From NCBI GenBank assembly GCA_002083555.1, contig MSXN01000012.1, forward strand, positions 1 through 64,000: a DNA stretch of 64,000 nt, in the 5' to 3' direction. Of this stretch, positions 7,888 to 16,523 are shown in pieces (position 1 is the first letter of the stretch; every line of letters starts with the position of its first letter). Source of the DNA: Nitrospira sp. ST-bin5 (GTDB taxonomy: Bacteria > Nitrospirota > Nitrospiria > Nitrospirales > Nitrospiraceae). A model generated the notes under the pieces. The model made no database searches, was not told the DNA's origin, and worked only from the letters and a program-made list of their open reading frames with translations. The position numbers were made by a program, and so were the translations under genes.

Positions 7888-10800
7888 CTACGTTCGGGCA
7901 TGGACTAGCTCCACTGTCTCCGGCATGTGAACGTCGCCGTCTCCGCCTTGCGGCGCATCGGATGGCGGGACGCCGGGCGTCGGACGCTTGGAATGCGTGC
8001 GTCCGTGCGCCAGTCTCTCAACGACATAGAATGAAACGGGGATGAGAAAGATCGCGATGACCGTGGAGGTCAGCATCCCGCCCAACACGGCCAGGCCGAG
8101 CAGCACGCGGCCATGAGCGCCCGAGCCCGTCGCGAGGACGAGGGGGACGACGCCGAGAATGAAGGCGAAGGCCGTCATGAGAATCGGACGGAGCCGCACC
8201 TTTGCCCCAACCAGCGCCGCGTCAATGAGCGACTTCCCGCTTTCCAACTCGGCCTTGGCGAATTCCACGATCAAGATCGCGTTCTTCGCGGAGAGGCCGA
8301 TCAGCATGACCAGCCCGATCTGCGTGAACACGTCGTTCTCGCTGGCCTCAGGCATTACGAGCTTCAGGAGCCACAGCGCCGCGAACGCGCCGAAGACGGC
8401 GACCGGCGTGACGAGCAGCACGCTGAAGGGCAAGGCCCAGCTCTCATACAGAGCCGCGAGAATGAGGAAGACGAACAGCAGGGAGAAGCCGAAGATCACG
8501 CCGGCCGGCACCCCTTGGGAGGCCGCCTGTTCCTGAAATGACATGCCCATGTAATCAAAGCCCATCTCCGGCGGCATGGACGCGGCAAAGACCTCTTCCA
8601 ACGCCTTCATCGCCTCGCCGGAGCTGTAGCCTGGCGCGGTCAACGCGATAATCTGCGCCGCGCGGTATTCGTTGAAGCGCATGGTGAACTCGGGTCCGCG
8701 GTCGTTCTCGATCCTCACCACGGTCGAGAGCGGGACCATCTCGCCGTTCCCGTTTCTGACATAAAACTGTCCGATCGTGTTAGGGTTCGTGCGGAATTCA
8801 CCTTCCGCCTCGATGTACACCTGCCAGGTTCGGCCGAACCGGTTGAAGTGGTTCACCATGATGCCGCCCATGAACGCCTGCAGCGTCTGGTAGACGTCCG
8901 CGAGATTGATGCCCTGCTTGAGCACCTTGTCGCGGTCCACCCTGGCGAAGAACTGAGGGACGCTCGGGATGAATGTGGTGTCGATCATCCCGATCTCCGG
9001 ACGCTTGGCGGCCGCCTCGAGGAATTTCTGCGTGTTCTCCGCCAGGAACCCGATATCCTTCGCGGCGCGGTCTTCCAGCACCATCGACACGCCCCCCGAG
9101 CTTCCGACGCCGGGAATGGCGGGCGGCGGGAAGAGAAACGCCCGTGCTCCCGGCAAGCCGGCGAGCCGCGCGTTAACGTTCTTGAAGATCGCCAGCAACT
9201 GCTCGTCTGTATTTTTGCGCTCATGCCACGGATCGAGTGAGATGAAGAAAAGGGCGTTGTAGGTCGTGCTCACATTACTCAAGAGACTGTGGCCGACGAC
9301 GGTCGTGGTATAGCGGATGCCCGGCGTCTCTTTGAGGATCGCCTCGATCTCCCTGGAGACCTCGTTCGTTCGCTGGAGCGAGGACGCATCCGGGAGCTGC
9401 GCGTTCAAGAAGACATAGCCCTGGTCTTCGATCGGGAGGAATCCCGTCGGCAACGTTGCGCCCATCCAGACGCCGGTGAGCCCGATGGCCACTAAGAGCA
9501 GCATCGAGAAGGCGGCCTTGCGGATGAGCCGGTGCGAGAGGCGCACATAGCCATCGGTCGCCCGCGCGAACGATCGATTGAACCAGCCGAAGAACCATCC
9601 GAGCACTCCGCGGGCTGGCTGCTTCGGCTTCAGCAGCAAGGCGGACAGCGCGGGGCTGAGGGTGAGCGCGTTGAAGGCGGAGATGACGACCGACAGCGCG
9701 ATCGTCACGGCGAACTGCTGATAGAGCCGTCCCGTGATGCCGGGAATGAATGCGGTGGGCACGAACACGGCGACCAGGATCAACGCGATCGCGATGACCG
9801 GACCCGACACCTGTTCCATTGCCTTGAGGCTGGCCTCCTTCGGCGAGAGACCATGCTCGATGTGATGCTCGACCGCCTCGACTACGACGATGGCATCATC
9901 CACCACCAGGCCGATGGCCAGCACGAGGCCGAAGAGCGATAAGGTATTGATCGAGAAGCCGAGCATCGGGAACAGCATGAAGGTCCCGATGAGCGAAACC
10001 GGCACGGCGAGCAGGGGAATCAGGGTAGCGCGCCAACCCTGAAGAAAAAGGTAGACGACAATGATCACGAGCACGAGGGCTTCCAAGAGCGTGTGTACGA
10101 TCTCTTTAATGCCTTCCCGCACGGCCTGTGTCGTATCGAGCGCCGTCACATAGTCGAGATCCCCCGGAAAGCGGGATTTCATCTCTTCCATCAACTTGGT
10201 CGCTCCGTCCATCGTCTTGATGGCGTTCGATCCCGGAAGCTGATAGATCGCGATGATCGCGGCCGGCTTGCCGTTCATGCGGCCGATGTAGTTGTACACC
10301 TGCGCGCCCAACTCAACGCGCGCGACATCCTTCAATCGGACCATCGAGCCATCGGCGTTGGCGCGGACGACGATGTTCCCGAATTCCTCTTCGGACTCCA
10401 ACCGGCCTTGGGCGCGGATGGCATAGGTGAATTCCTGACCGGACGGCACCGGCTCCATGCCGACCTGTCCCGCGGGATTGACGGTGTTCTGCGCTTTAAT
10501 GGCGTTCAGGACTTCGGTCACGGTCATGCCGAGCTTGGCCAGATGGTCCGGCCGGACCCAGAAACGCATCGCATACTGTCCCGCGCCGTAGACCATTACC
10601 TGCCCGATGCCAGGCACGCGCGTCATGGGATCGTTGATGTTGACGTACGCATAGTTGGACAGGAAGACATCGTTGTACGTGCCGTTGGGCGAGTACAGGC
10701 AGAAGACGGCCAGCGGGCTCATCGTGGATTTCTTAATCGTGACCCCGAAATTCCGCACATCCTGCGGCAACTGCGACTCGGCCTGCGTGAAGCGCATCTG

Positions 10801-11121
10801 CGACAGGATTTGATCGTCGTTCGGCCTGGTATTGATGTCGAAGCTGGCGCGCAGCGACATCTTGCCGTTGCTCGCGTTCGTCGAATACATGTAGAGCATG
10901 TTGTCCACCCCGCTCATCATCTGCTCGATCGGGGTGGCGACGGATTGTTCGACGGACACGGCATCGGCGCCCACGTACGTCGCCTCGAGGAGAATTTCTG
11001 GAGGCGCAATGTCCGGAAATAGTGCGGTCGGGAGCTGGACCATCGCGATGAGACCAAGGATGGTCATGAGGATGGCCATCACCATCGCGACGATCGGCCG
11101 GTTGATGAAAAAGCGAGCCAT
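7888..11121 (-). CDS. RND multidrug efflux permease (HAE1, AcrB/MexB-like)
   Basis: A 1077-residue inner-membrane proton antiporter, the usual length for the family. The N-terminus MARFFINRPIVAMVMAI is typical. The TM4 proton-relay aspartates are present in GLVVDDAIVV and the TM10 lysine in GLSAKNAILIVEF. Two large periplasmic loops lie between TM1-2 and TM7-8. It is followed within 10 nt by the outer-membrane factor and preceded within 9 nt by the membrane-fusion gene, so all three are co-expressed. HAE1 pumps export hydrophobic and amphiphilic compounds; the substrate here is unknown. Confidence 0.95.
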   Translation of the reverse strand: MARFFINRPIVAMVMAILMTILGLIAMVQLPTALFPDIAPPEILLEATYVGADAVSVEQSVATPIEQMMSGVDNMLYMYSTNASNGKMSLRASFDINTRPNDDQILSQMRFTQAESQLPQDVRNFGVTIKKSTMSPLAVFCLYSPNGTYNDVFLSNYAYVNINDPMTRVPGIGQVMVYGAGQYAMRFWVRPDHLAKLGMTVTEVLNAIKAQNTVNPAGQVGMEPVPSGQEFTYAIRAQGRLESEEEFGNIVVRANADGSMVRLKDVARVELGAQVYNYIGRMNGKPAAIIAIYQLPGSNAIKTMDGATKLMEEMKSRFPGDLDYVTALDTTQAVREGIKEIVHTLLEALVLVIIVVYLFLQGWRATLIPLLAVPVSLIGTFMLFPMLGFSINTLSLFGLVLAIGLVVDDAIVVVEAVEHHIEHGLSPKEASLKAMEQVSGPVIAIALILVAVFVPTAFIPGITGRLYQQFAVTIALSVVISAFNALTLSPALSALLLKPKQPARGVLGWFFGWFNRSFARATDGYVRLSHRLIRKAAFSMLLLVAIGLTGVWMGATLPTGFLPIEDQGYVFLNAQLPDASSLQRTNEVSREIEAILKETPGIRYTTTVVGHSLLSNVSTTYNALFFISLDPWHERKNTDEQLLAIFKNVNARLAGLPGARAFLFPPPAIPGVGSSGGVSMVLEDRAAKDIGFLAENTQKFLEAAAKRPEIGMIDTTFIPSVPQFFARVDRDKVLKQGINLADVYQTLQAFMGGIMVNHFNRFGRTWQVYIEAEGEFRTNPNTIGQFYVRNGNGEMVPLSTVVRIENDRGPEFTMRFNEYRAAQIIALTAPGYSSGEAMKALEEVFAASMPPEMGFDYMGMSFQEQAASQGVPAGVIFGFSLLFVFLILAALYESWALPFSVLLVTPVAVFGAFAALWLLKLVMPEASENDVFTQIGLVMLIGLSAKNAILIVEFAKAELESGKSLIDAALVGAKVRLRPILMTAFAFILGVVPLVLATGSGAHGRVLLGLAVLGGMLTSTVIAIFLIPVSFYVVERLAHGRTHSKRPTPGVPPSDAPQGGDGDVHMPETVELVHART

Positions 11122-11130
11122 GGGTGCCTC

Positions 11131-12333
11131 CTATGGTTTGCTGGGCGATGGAGAAGCCGCTGGTGCCGTCTCGTTTCCGTTCGGCTCCGGCTGAGTCATC
11201 TTCGCGTTCACAGTCAGTCCCGCCTTGACCTTTTGCAGACCGACGGTGATGACGTGCTCGTCCTTGCCGATTCCCTGCTCGACAATCCACAGACTTCCGA
11301 TCCGGTCCCCGACTTTTACGGGACGAAGCTCCGCGGTTCCGTCCGGCTTGACCACGGCGACCTGAGAAGTGCCTTGCAACTCCATGACGGCCCGCTGCGG
11401 CACGAGAAGAGCGCCCTGCGCCGTTCTTACCGCCGTACGCATTTTGGCGTATTGCCCCGGTCGGAGCCGATTCCCCGGATTGGGGAAGAGACCGGCAACC
11501 CGAATCGTCCCGGTGCTCACATCAACCTGCCGATCTGCGAGAAAGAACTTGCCGGTGTGGGGATACCGGCTGCCGTCCGCGAGAATCAATTCCAGGTTCG
11601 GGCTGTCCGGATCGGTGAACTTGATATCGTACGCATGCTGAATCCGATCGGCGAATTGGAGGTATTCCTGTTCACTGATCGGGACGTACACCCGGATGGG
11701 ATCGAGGGTGGACATGGCCGTCAGCTCGTCGTTGGGGCCCACGAGGTTGCCGATTTGGGCTTTGGCCACGCCGACGACGCCGTCAATCGGCGCAGTGATT
11801 CTTGTAAAGCCGAGATTGATCTCGGCCGACTCGAGCCCGGCCCTTGCCGACAGGACCGACGCCTTGGCCTCCTCATAGGCCTGAACGGAATCGTCTAGCT
11901 CCTTCTGGCTCACCCCTCCGGATTTCGCAAGCGGTCGATCGCGCTTCACATCGAGCTCGGCCTTGACCATGTGAGCCTTTGCCTTCGCGAGATCGCCTTT
12001 CGCCTGATCCACGGCCGCAAGAAACCGTCGCGGATCGATCTCGAACAGCAGATCGCCCTGCTTGACGAAGTCACCTTCCGTGTATGTGCGGCGAAGGAGA
12101 TAGCCGGTCACCTGCGCGCGTATCTGCGCGTTCACCATGCCTTCCGTCGTCCCGATCCACTCGCGGTACACCGGAACGTCTCGCTGAACGACCTGGACGA
12201 CCTCGACTTCCGGCGCCACAGGAGCCGGCGTCGAGCCTGCTTCTCCGCGGCAACCGACCAGGAGCGTCAGCGCCAGTAATCCAAGCCAACAGATCGCGGG
12301 TCTTATAGGTGTCAGCTGTCTATCCCACATCAT
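11131..12333 (-). CDS. RND efflux membrane-fusion lipoprotein (AcrA/MexA-like)
   Basis: A 400-residue periplasmic adaptor linking permease to outer-membrane channel. The N-terminal lipobox (LALTLLVGC) indicates a lipid-anchored protein. The barrel-sandwich hybrid (DGVVGVAKAQIGNLV), alpha-hairpin and C-terminal domains follow in HlyD order. The tail is rich in Pro, Ser and Ala. Its start codon overlaps the stop of the STAS gene (ATGA), so translation is probably coupled. Confidence 0.94.
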   Translation of the reverse strand: MMWDRQLTPIRPAICWLGLLALTLLVGCRGEAGSTPAPVAPEVEVVQVVQRDVPVYREWIGTTEGMVNAQIRAQVTGYLLRRTYTEGDFVKQGDLLFEIDPRRFLAAVDQAKGDLAKAKAHMVKAELDVKRDRPLAKSGGVSQKELDDSVQAYEEAKASVLSARAGLESAEINLGFTRITAPIDGVVGVAKAQIGNLVGPNDELTAMSTLDPIRVYVPISEQEYLQFADRIQHAYDIKFTDPDSPNLELILADGSRYPHTGKFFLADRQVDVSTGTIRVAGLFPNPGNRLRPGQYAKMRTAVRTAQGALLVPQRAVMELQGTSQVAVVKPDGTAELRPVKVGDRIGSLWIVEQGIGKDEHVITVGLQKVKAGLTVNAKMTQPEPNGNETAPAASPSPSKP

Positions 12334-12638
12334 GTTGTCCTCCTTCGTGCCCCCTTATTGGAACGTTGACAGTCCCCCGTGATATCCGCCACCACGCTAT
12401 TCATCAGGCAGCCTTTGGTCACCAAGCGGACGCCGCGGCGATGTATGTCCTGCATGAGAGCCTTTCCGACGGCATCGACTGCGATCACGCCTTGGACATC
12501 AACCACGGCCACAACCCGCCTTGTCGCCACGAGGCTGTTCCAGTAGTGCCGGGCCTCATCCGCCCATACCTCGGTCAACCGGCCCTCGATGACCAGCCGA
12601 CTCCCGTCCACCTCGTCTTTCACGGTCATCCGCAGCAT
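12330..12638 (-). CDS. Small STAS-domain-like protein
   Basis: A 102-residue protein with a SpoIIAA/STAS-like pattern: N-terminal strand SRLVIEGRLTEVWADEA, then VVAVVDVQGVIAVDAVGKALM, where an anti-sigma antagonist carries its conserved D-x-(S/T) region. The phosphorylatable Ser is not obvious: the equivalent position reads VDAVG. It overlaps the membrane-fusion gene by 4 nt, so it is the cytoplasmic companion of an efflux pump. Such proteins may tune expression or pump activity, but here that is inference. Confidence 0.65.
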   Translation of the reverse strand: MLRMTVKDEVDGSRLVIEGRLTEVWADEARHYWNSLVATRRVVAVVDVQGVIAVDAVGKALMQDIHRRGVRLVTKGCLMNSVVADITGDCQRSNKGARRRTT

Positions 12639-12651
12639 TGGAACCGCCCCT

Positions 12652-12783
12652 TCAATGCATCATCCGCCGGTCATGGACCGCCAACGGCACCACGATGAGG
12701 TCGCGGCCGGCGAGATCCAGGACGGTCGCCAACACCCGCGTCAAGGGAAACAAGATCGTGAAGAACACCGTTGCCGATATCAT
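12652..12783 (-). CDS. Candidate 43-residue membrane micropeptide opening the efflux operon
   Basis: A short frame starting ATG at 12783 with a near-perfect AGGAGGT ribosome-binding site 6-7 nt upstream. The product (MISATVFFTILFPLTRVLAT, then VLDLAGRDLIVVPLAV) forms one hydrophobic helix of about 25 residues plus an amphipathic tail. It ends 13 nt before the STAS gene, on the same strand. Small single-helix partners are known for RND pumps (AcrZ with AcrB), but there is no visible sequence similarity. The SD and the spacing are the main support. Confidence 0.5.
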   Translation of the reverse strand: MISATVFFTILFPLTRVLATVLDLAGRDLIVVPLAVHDRRMMH

Positions 12784-13272
12784 GGCCTTTACCTCCTTGC
12801 TCGTTTACTGATCTGCATCGCATAGGTCGTTCCAGCCGCCGGGCGAATCGGAGGTCGGAAAATTGCCTTGCATACCGCACGGTTATTGAAGTGGCGATGT
12901 CAGGACAAAGAACAAGTGACGAAGCAGCGTGACGATGAGTCGTCTCGGTGACGGTGTGCCGACGCGTGGTGCCGCGATCCTCGCTCACCGTCGCTCCCGT
13001 TACATCACCGCGCGAAGAAAGCGATCGGCGAACGGCCCTGCGTCGAGCAGGTCCTTCCGATGTTGAAGAGTCATCGGCAGGGAGAGAACGTTGTTAGGCA
13101 CCATCTCTTCCAATTTGCGCGCTCGAGAGCCTAGTAGGCACCCGCTCATCCTTCGTTCCTCATCATTAGCATCTCTATAGTCGATGCATCGGAGTTGCAT
13201 CTCGTTTCCACTGCTGCCTTTGCGTCAACTGCTGTGAACTGCCGTAACTTGCCGCAAACTGCCTGATTCCCT
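12784..13272. other. Intergenic region with no supported gene
   Basis: Upstream region of the efflux operon. A 66-codon frame on the minus strand (13000-13200) exists but shows no family pattern. At about 13224-13264 short imperfect repeats AACTGC(CGT) / AACTTGCCGC / AACTGCC follow each other and could be protein-binding sites near the excisionase-like gene. Confidence 0.35.
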
Positions 13273-13545
13273 TCACCCGCTCTCGACGGTACGGTAAGCA
13301 CCACGCTGGGCCCTGGCAATTAGGGCTTCTACAGATTCTTCCGTTCCGGTCCGACTGCCGACCACCACTCTTTGTGTGCGTTTGCTCACTCCAAACGCAT
13401 TGAGCCAATCCTTGATCGACTCGCTCTCGAAGCGAATCACGCCATGGATCTTAAGGTAGGGAATTTTCTCCTGTGCCACCCAGGCATACAGAGTCGCCGG
13501 TTTAATCTGAAGCTGTTGCGCCAAATCTTTCACCTTTAACAACAT
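13273..13545 (-). CDS. Excisionase/AlpA-type HTH DNA-binding protein
   Basis: A 90-residue protein with an N-terminal winged HTH_17 (MerR-like) domain: LLKVKDLAQQLQIKPATLYAW, then KIPYLKIHGVIRFESESIKDWL. This is the standard excisionase-family signature. In mobile elements it normally precedes a tyrosine integrase, but none follows here. It probably marks the left side of the accessory island or is a leftover of an integrated element. The C-terminal tail is not conserved in a way I recognise. Confidence 0.8.
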   Translation of the reverse strand: MLLKVKDLAQQLQIKPATLYAWVAQEKIPYLKIHGVIRFESESIKDWLNAFGVSKRTQRVVVGSRTGTEESVEALIARAQRGAYRTVESG

Positions 13546-14178
13546 TGAATTACCTTGGGGGATTTGAAGTGCACAGGTCTACTGCGGAAGGTTGGATCCG
13601 AATGGAAGATCCAGCATGAGCATTGTTCAAGCACAAGAGATGAAGCAGGTAAAGCTAGAAAGGAATAGAAATCGGTGGCTCTTCTTGTTTAGATCCTTCT
13701 TTGACGAAAATGGATCAATTATGGGAAGTTCGCTGCCTGGTCAATGTGGAGTTGCCAAAATGATTTGTTTTTGCACCAGCATCAGCATCATCAAATTCCT
13801 TGAGAAATCGACCAATGTTGGGCTGGCATTTTTGATGAGGATTTTGACAAGGGGATATTGGGGATATTCGGGAAGTTGACACCCCATGGGATCCCGATGG
13901 TGCCGTCATTCGATTGGACCACCTGGTAGCGGTCGGTCGTGGGCTTCGGCTTTGGGTCGGATTCCGACGGGCGCAGAACGGCCAAGTGCGGAAGTTCGGC
14001 ATCGAGATCGCACCGCCGCAAAGCGGTCCTCAGCCCTGTCGCATTAACGCGATGCGGTTCGGCGGCGGGCCGTAGCGCCGCCTGGAATGACTCGACCTCG
14101 TTATGCTTACGACGTCATCGGCGGTGCGTTAAGCGCCCTGCTCGCCCTTCTGCGGGGTCTGGCGGTTCACCATTCGGC
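13546..14178. other. Gene-poor stretch with a possible gene remnant
   Basis: No intact gene. On the minus strand an open frame without a good start (about 13791-14080) encodes ...LRTALRRCDLDAELPHLAVL and then a Pro- and Ser-rich tail. It reads like the C-terminus of a larger lost protein that I cannot name. On the plus strand 13592-13879 is open but has no family character. The right part contains the weak attC-like candidate at 14041-14134. Confidence 0.35.
14041..14134 (-). other. Weak attC-like candidate after the ABC-3C operon
   Basis: Read on the minus strand, it begins with GCTTAAC (a perfect RYYYAAC core) 45 nt after the ATPase stop and ends with GTTAATGC (a poor GTTRRRY match). It contains a GGCGGC...GCCGCC hairpin. 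Pairing between the two ends is poor compared with the site at 17919-17999, so this may be a degenerate site or chance. Confidence 0.25.
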
Positions 14179-16017
14179 TCACTCCTCAGGGATGAAACCA
14201 CGACGCCCTTGGTCGTTCCCAGTGAACAGCTCGACGTTCACGCCATCGAGCATCCCATCGACAGGAAGTTGGTGGCTGTTCTCGATGATGATGACCTGTG
14301 CTTCTGTGAAGGAGGTCTTCACGCTCTCCCAGAAGTGCTTCTTGATGTCCTGCGGAAACGACGACTCGTCCGCATCGGGCTCCTCGTAGACTAGAAGCGG
14401 AGAGTCGATGAGAACGAAATTTGGGAACGGGCACTCGTCCTCGATGCAGAGGCGCAGGAGCGCGAGGTTGAACGCGGCCCTTGTTATGGCTCGCACGCCT
14501 TTGCCATGGCTCCTACGCGCTCGCCCCGAAATGACGACGTCCTGGTCGTTCTCACTGAACGTGACGCGATCGAGATCAGGGAAGTGCCACGCCTTCAGCA
14601 GCGCTTCGACCTCCCTGCTGAACGGGTCGGCCTGCGCGGTGCTCACCGCTGCGCCAGCGACGTCGGTCTTCTGCCTCTTCTTGGGCTTGTTCGCCTCTTC
14701 AAGCAGCTCGTTCAGCTCCTGGATTCGCTCGAGGTGTTCGATCGCCTTGCGGCAGGTCTCCGCGCGCGCACGGAGGTCGTCGACCTTCTTGGAGGCCACG
14801 TCGACGTGCTGCCCCATCAACGCCTTCAGGTCCGACGAGATCGCATCCAGTTCGCGCTGGCACGAACTGCGGGTGCTTTGGAGCTGCTCGACCTCGGCGG
14901 CGTTCGCACTCCGGGTGGTCTGCAGATCCTGGAGAAGCTTGAGCGTCTTGGCCGCCTCTGCCTTGCACGAATGGGCGACATCCGCCGGCGCGAGGCGTGC
15001 TTCTCGATGGCCGTGGTCGTGGTGCTCTGCGAGTGCGCCGCATATCGGGCAACGCTCCTCCTTGAGCTGGTCGAGCCGAACGCCTGCCTCGGCGATCGCC
15101 TCCAACCGTCGCAAGTCAGACGCGTACTGCTCCTGCAGCAGGTCGAACCGCGTCTGCAGCTCAGACAAGACCGCGAGCTTCGACTCGGCCGTTTTCAGCG
15201 CCGCCCACGCCGTGCTGCGTTTCGCCTGCAGAGGCGCGACGCTGACCTGCGCGGCGTTTCGCTCGGCGAGAGCGGTTTGAATCGATGCGTCGATCCGCGT
15301 GAGGCGGTCTCGTTCCTCGGGGAGGGTGCTCACCTCACCAAGCTCGGCGAGGCGCCCGTGGTTCGCCTTCAGGAGGCCTTCGAGCAGCTCGACCTTACCA
15401 GCCTGGCGCCCCTTCGCGACCTTCGGATCTTCCTTCGCGATGATTGAGGAATCGTCAGTGCCCGTGAGCAGGAGGCGAAACACACCGCTCTCAACCGTCT
15501 TGTGGATGACCTGCCCACTCAGTACGGGCGAGTCTTCCGTGATGACCGTCTCTTCGTCGATGATGACAAGTCGGGCAATATCGCGGAAGCTGAGCTGGCG
15601 CGTCGCGCCACGATCGTTGGTGCGCACCTTCTTCGTGCCCAGTCCCGACAGGTCGAGCAAGAACTGAGAGACCGTGTCCTCCTTGCCGCCTTGGTGTTTC
15701 GCCGCGAGCACGCGGTCGGGTTTCCCGTCGGTCTTACAGAGGATCTCACCGCCACGCACGCTCCTCTCCAGCGAGTAGACGCGCTGGTCGCTGTTGGCCT
15801 CGATCTCGAGGACGACGGAACTGTAGCCATCCGCTTCGGGGATCTCCTTCGGTGGGTCGCCGCTACCGAGCGCATAGTCTAGGCACTGCGCGATGAAGCT
15901 CTTGCCGGTGTCCGAGGGCCCAGCGACGACGTTCAGGCCACGCGTGAACGTGACCTCTGCGGGCGCCTTCCCCAGCCCAAGCAGCGAGAGTCGCCGAATC
16001 GCGAAGCCGAAATTCAT
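14179..16017 (-). CDS. ABC-three-component system ATPase (Rad50/SMC-like)
   Basis: A 612-residue ABC-class ATPase. The start at 16017 follows AGGAGG and overlaps the upstream stop (ATGA); the longer frame to 16068 is rejected. Walker A is GPSDTGKS (33-40). A central coiled-coil region carries a CPIC zinc-hook-like pair (323-326). The Walker B-like FVLIDSPLL is near residue 540. This matches the SMC/Rad50-like ATPase component of ABC-3C conflict systems. It probably gates the nuclease encoded two genes upstream when it senses invading nucleic acid. The family assignment rests on motif layout plus operon context. Confidence 0.85.
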   Translation of the reverse strand: MNFGFAIRRLSLLGLGKAPAEVTFTRGLNVVAGPSDTGKSFIAQCLDYALGSGDPPKEIPEADGYSSVVLEIEANSDQRVYSLERSVRGGEILCKTDGKPDRVLAAKHQGGKEDTVSQFLLDLSGLGTKKVRTNDRGATRQLSFRDIARLVIIDEETVITEDSPVLSGQVIHKTVESGVFRLLLTGTDDSSIIAKEDPKVAKGRQAGKVELLEGLLKANHGRLAELGEVSTLPEERDRLTRIDASIQTALAERNAAQVSVAPLQAKRSTAWAALKTAESKLAVLSELQTRFDLLQEQYASDLRRLEAIAEAGVRLDQLKEERCPICGALAEHHDHGHREARLAPADVAHSCKAEAAKTLKLLQDLQTTRSANAAEVEQLQSTRSSCQRELDAISSDLKALMGQHVDVASKKVDDLRARAETCRKAIEHLERIQELNELLEEANKPKKRQKTDVAGAAVSTAQADPFSREVEALLKAWHFPDLDRVTFSENDQDVVISGRARRSHGKGVRAITRAAFNLALLRLCIEDECPFPNFVLIDSPLLVYEEPDADESSFPQDIKKHFWESVKTSFTEAQVIIIENSHQLPVDGMLDGVNVELFTGNDQGRRGFIPEE

Positions 16018-16523
16018 AACGCCTCCTCGGTCCAGAGAACGGACTCCATTGAGAATTCGGCGCCCCACGTGCCGATGTGGTCTCGGACTATCGCGTTGAG
16101 CTCGGCGTCGTCGAGCAGGCCGAAGCTGTTGACCACCCAGTCAGCGCGCTCGAGGAGGCTCTTCAAGTACTCAGTGCTCAGCGTGTCGAGGAAGTCGGCG
16201 GATTTGTCGGTCGCCGCAAAAAAGATGCCGCCGTCCTTGTAGACGCGCTCAAGGAGTCCGCGGCTCTCGTAGAGCGCGAGGCCATCTTGCAGCACGCCGC
16301 GACGAACGAGGATCTCTCCTCCGCGATGAGGCGTTTGGGGATGCAGCCCGTCGGGTCCGCCCTCGATGTCGTCGGAGTGGACAAGGAAGTAGTCGAAGAC
16401 GACAAGCCGCTGCAGCGCATACGCCGCGGGGAACGCTGTCGTCAGCACGCACAGCGCTCGCAGGCCGATCTCGACAGGCCCGTTGAACGGCGAGAGTAGC
16501 TGGATGGGCGTCTCCGTAGTCAT
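16014..16523 (-). CDS. ABC-three-component system middle component
   Basis: A 169-residue protein (MTTETPIQLLSPFNGPVEIG...) starting at 16523 with a 4-nt overlap to the nuclease gene. It has the features of ABC-3C middle components: a short alpha-helical winged-helix-like protein with VFDYFLVHSDD and RGGEILVRR segments, always between effector and ATPase genes. It is thought to be an adaptor or sensor joining the two. No catalytic motif is visible. Both junctions are ATGA overlaps, so the three proteins are probably made in fixed ratio. Confidence 0.8.
   Translation of the reverse strand: MTTETPIQLLSPFNGPVEIGLRALCVLTTAFPAAYALQRLVVFDYFLVHSDDIEGGPDGLHPQTPHRGGEILVRRGVLQDGLALYESRGLLERVYKDGGIFFAATDKSADFLDTLSTEYLKSLLERADWVVNSFGLLDDAELNAIVRDHIGTWGAEFSMESVLWTEEAL

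Noticed and set aside
12671..12988. 105-codon minus-strand frame upstream of the efflux operon
   Set aside because: It overlaps, in another frame, the better supported micropeptide with its own SD; composition is Arg-rich.
13000..13200. 66-codon minus-strand frame near the excisionase gene
   Set aside because: No homology signal, no convincing SD, not linked to neighbours; left as intergenic.
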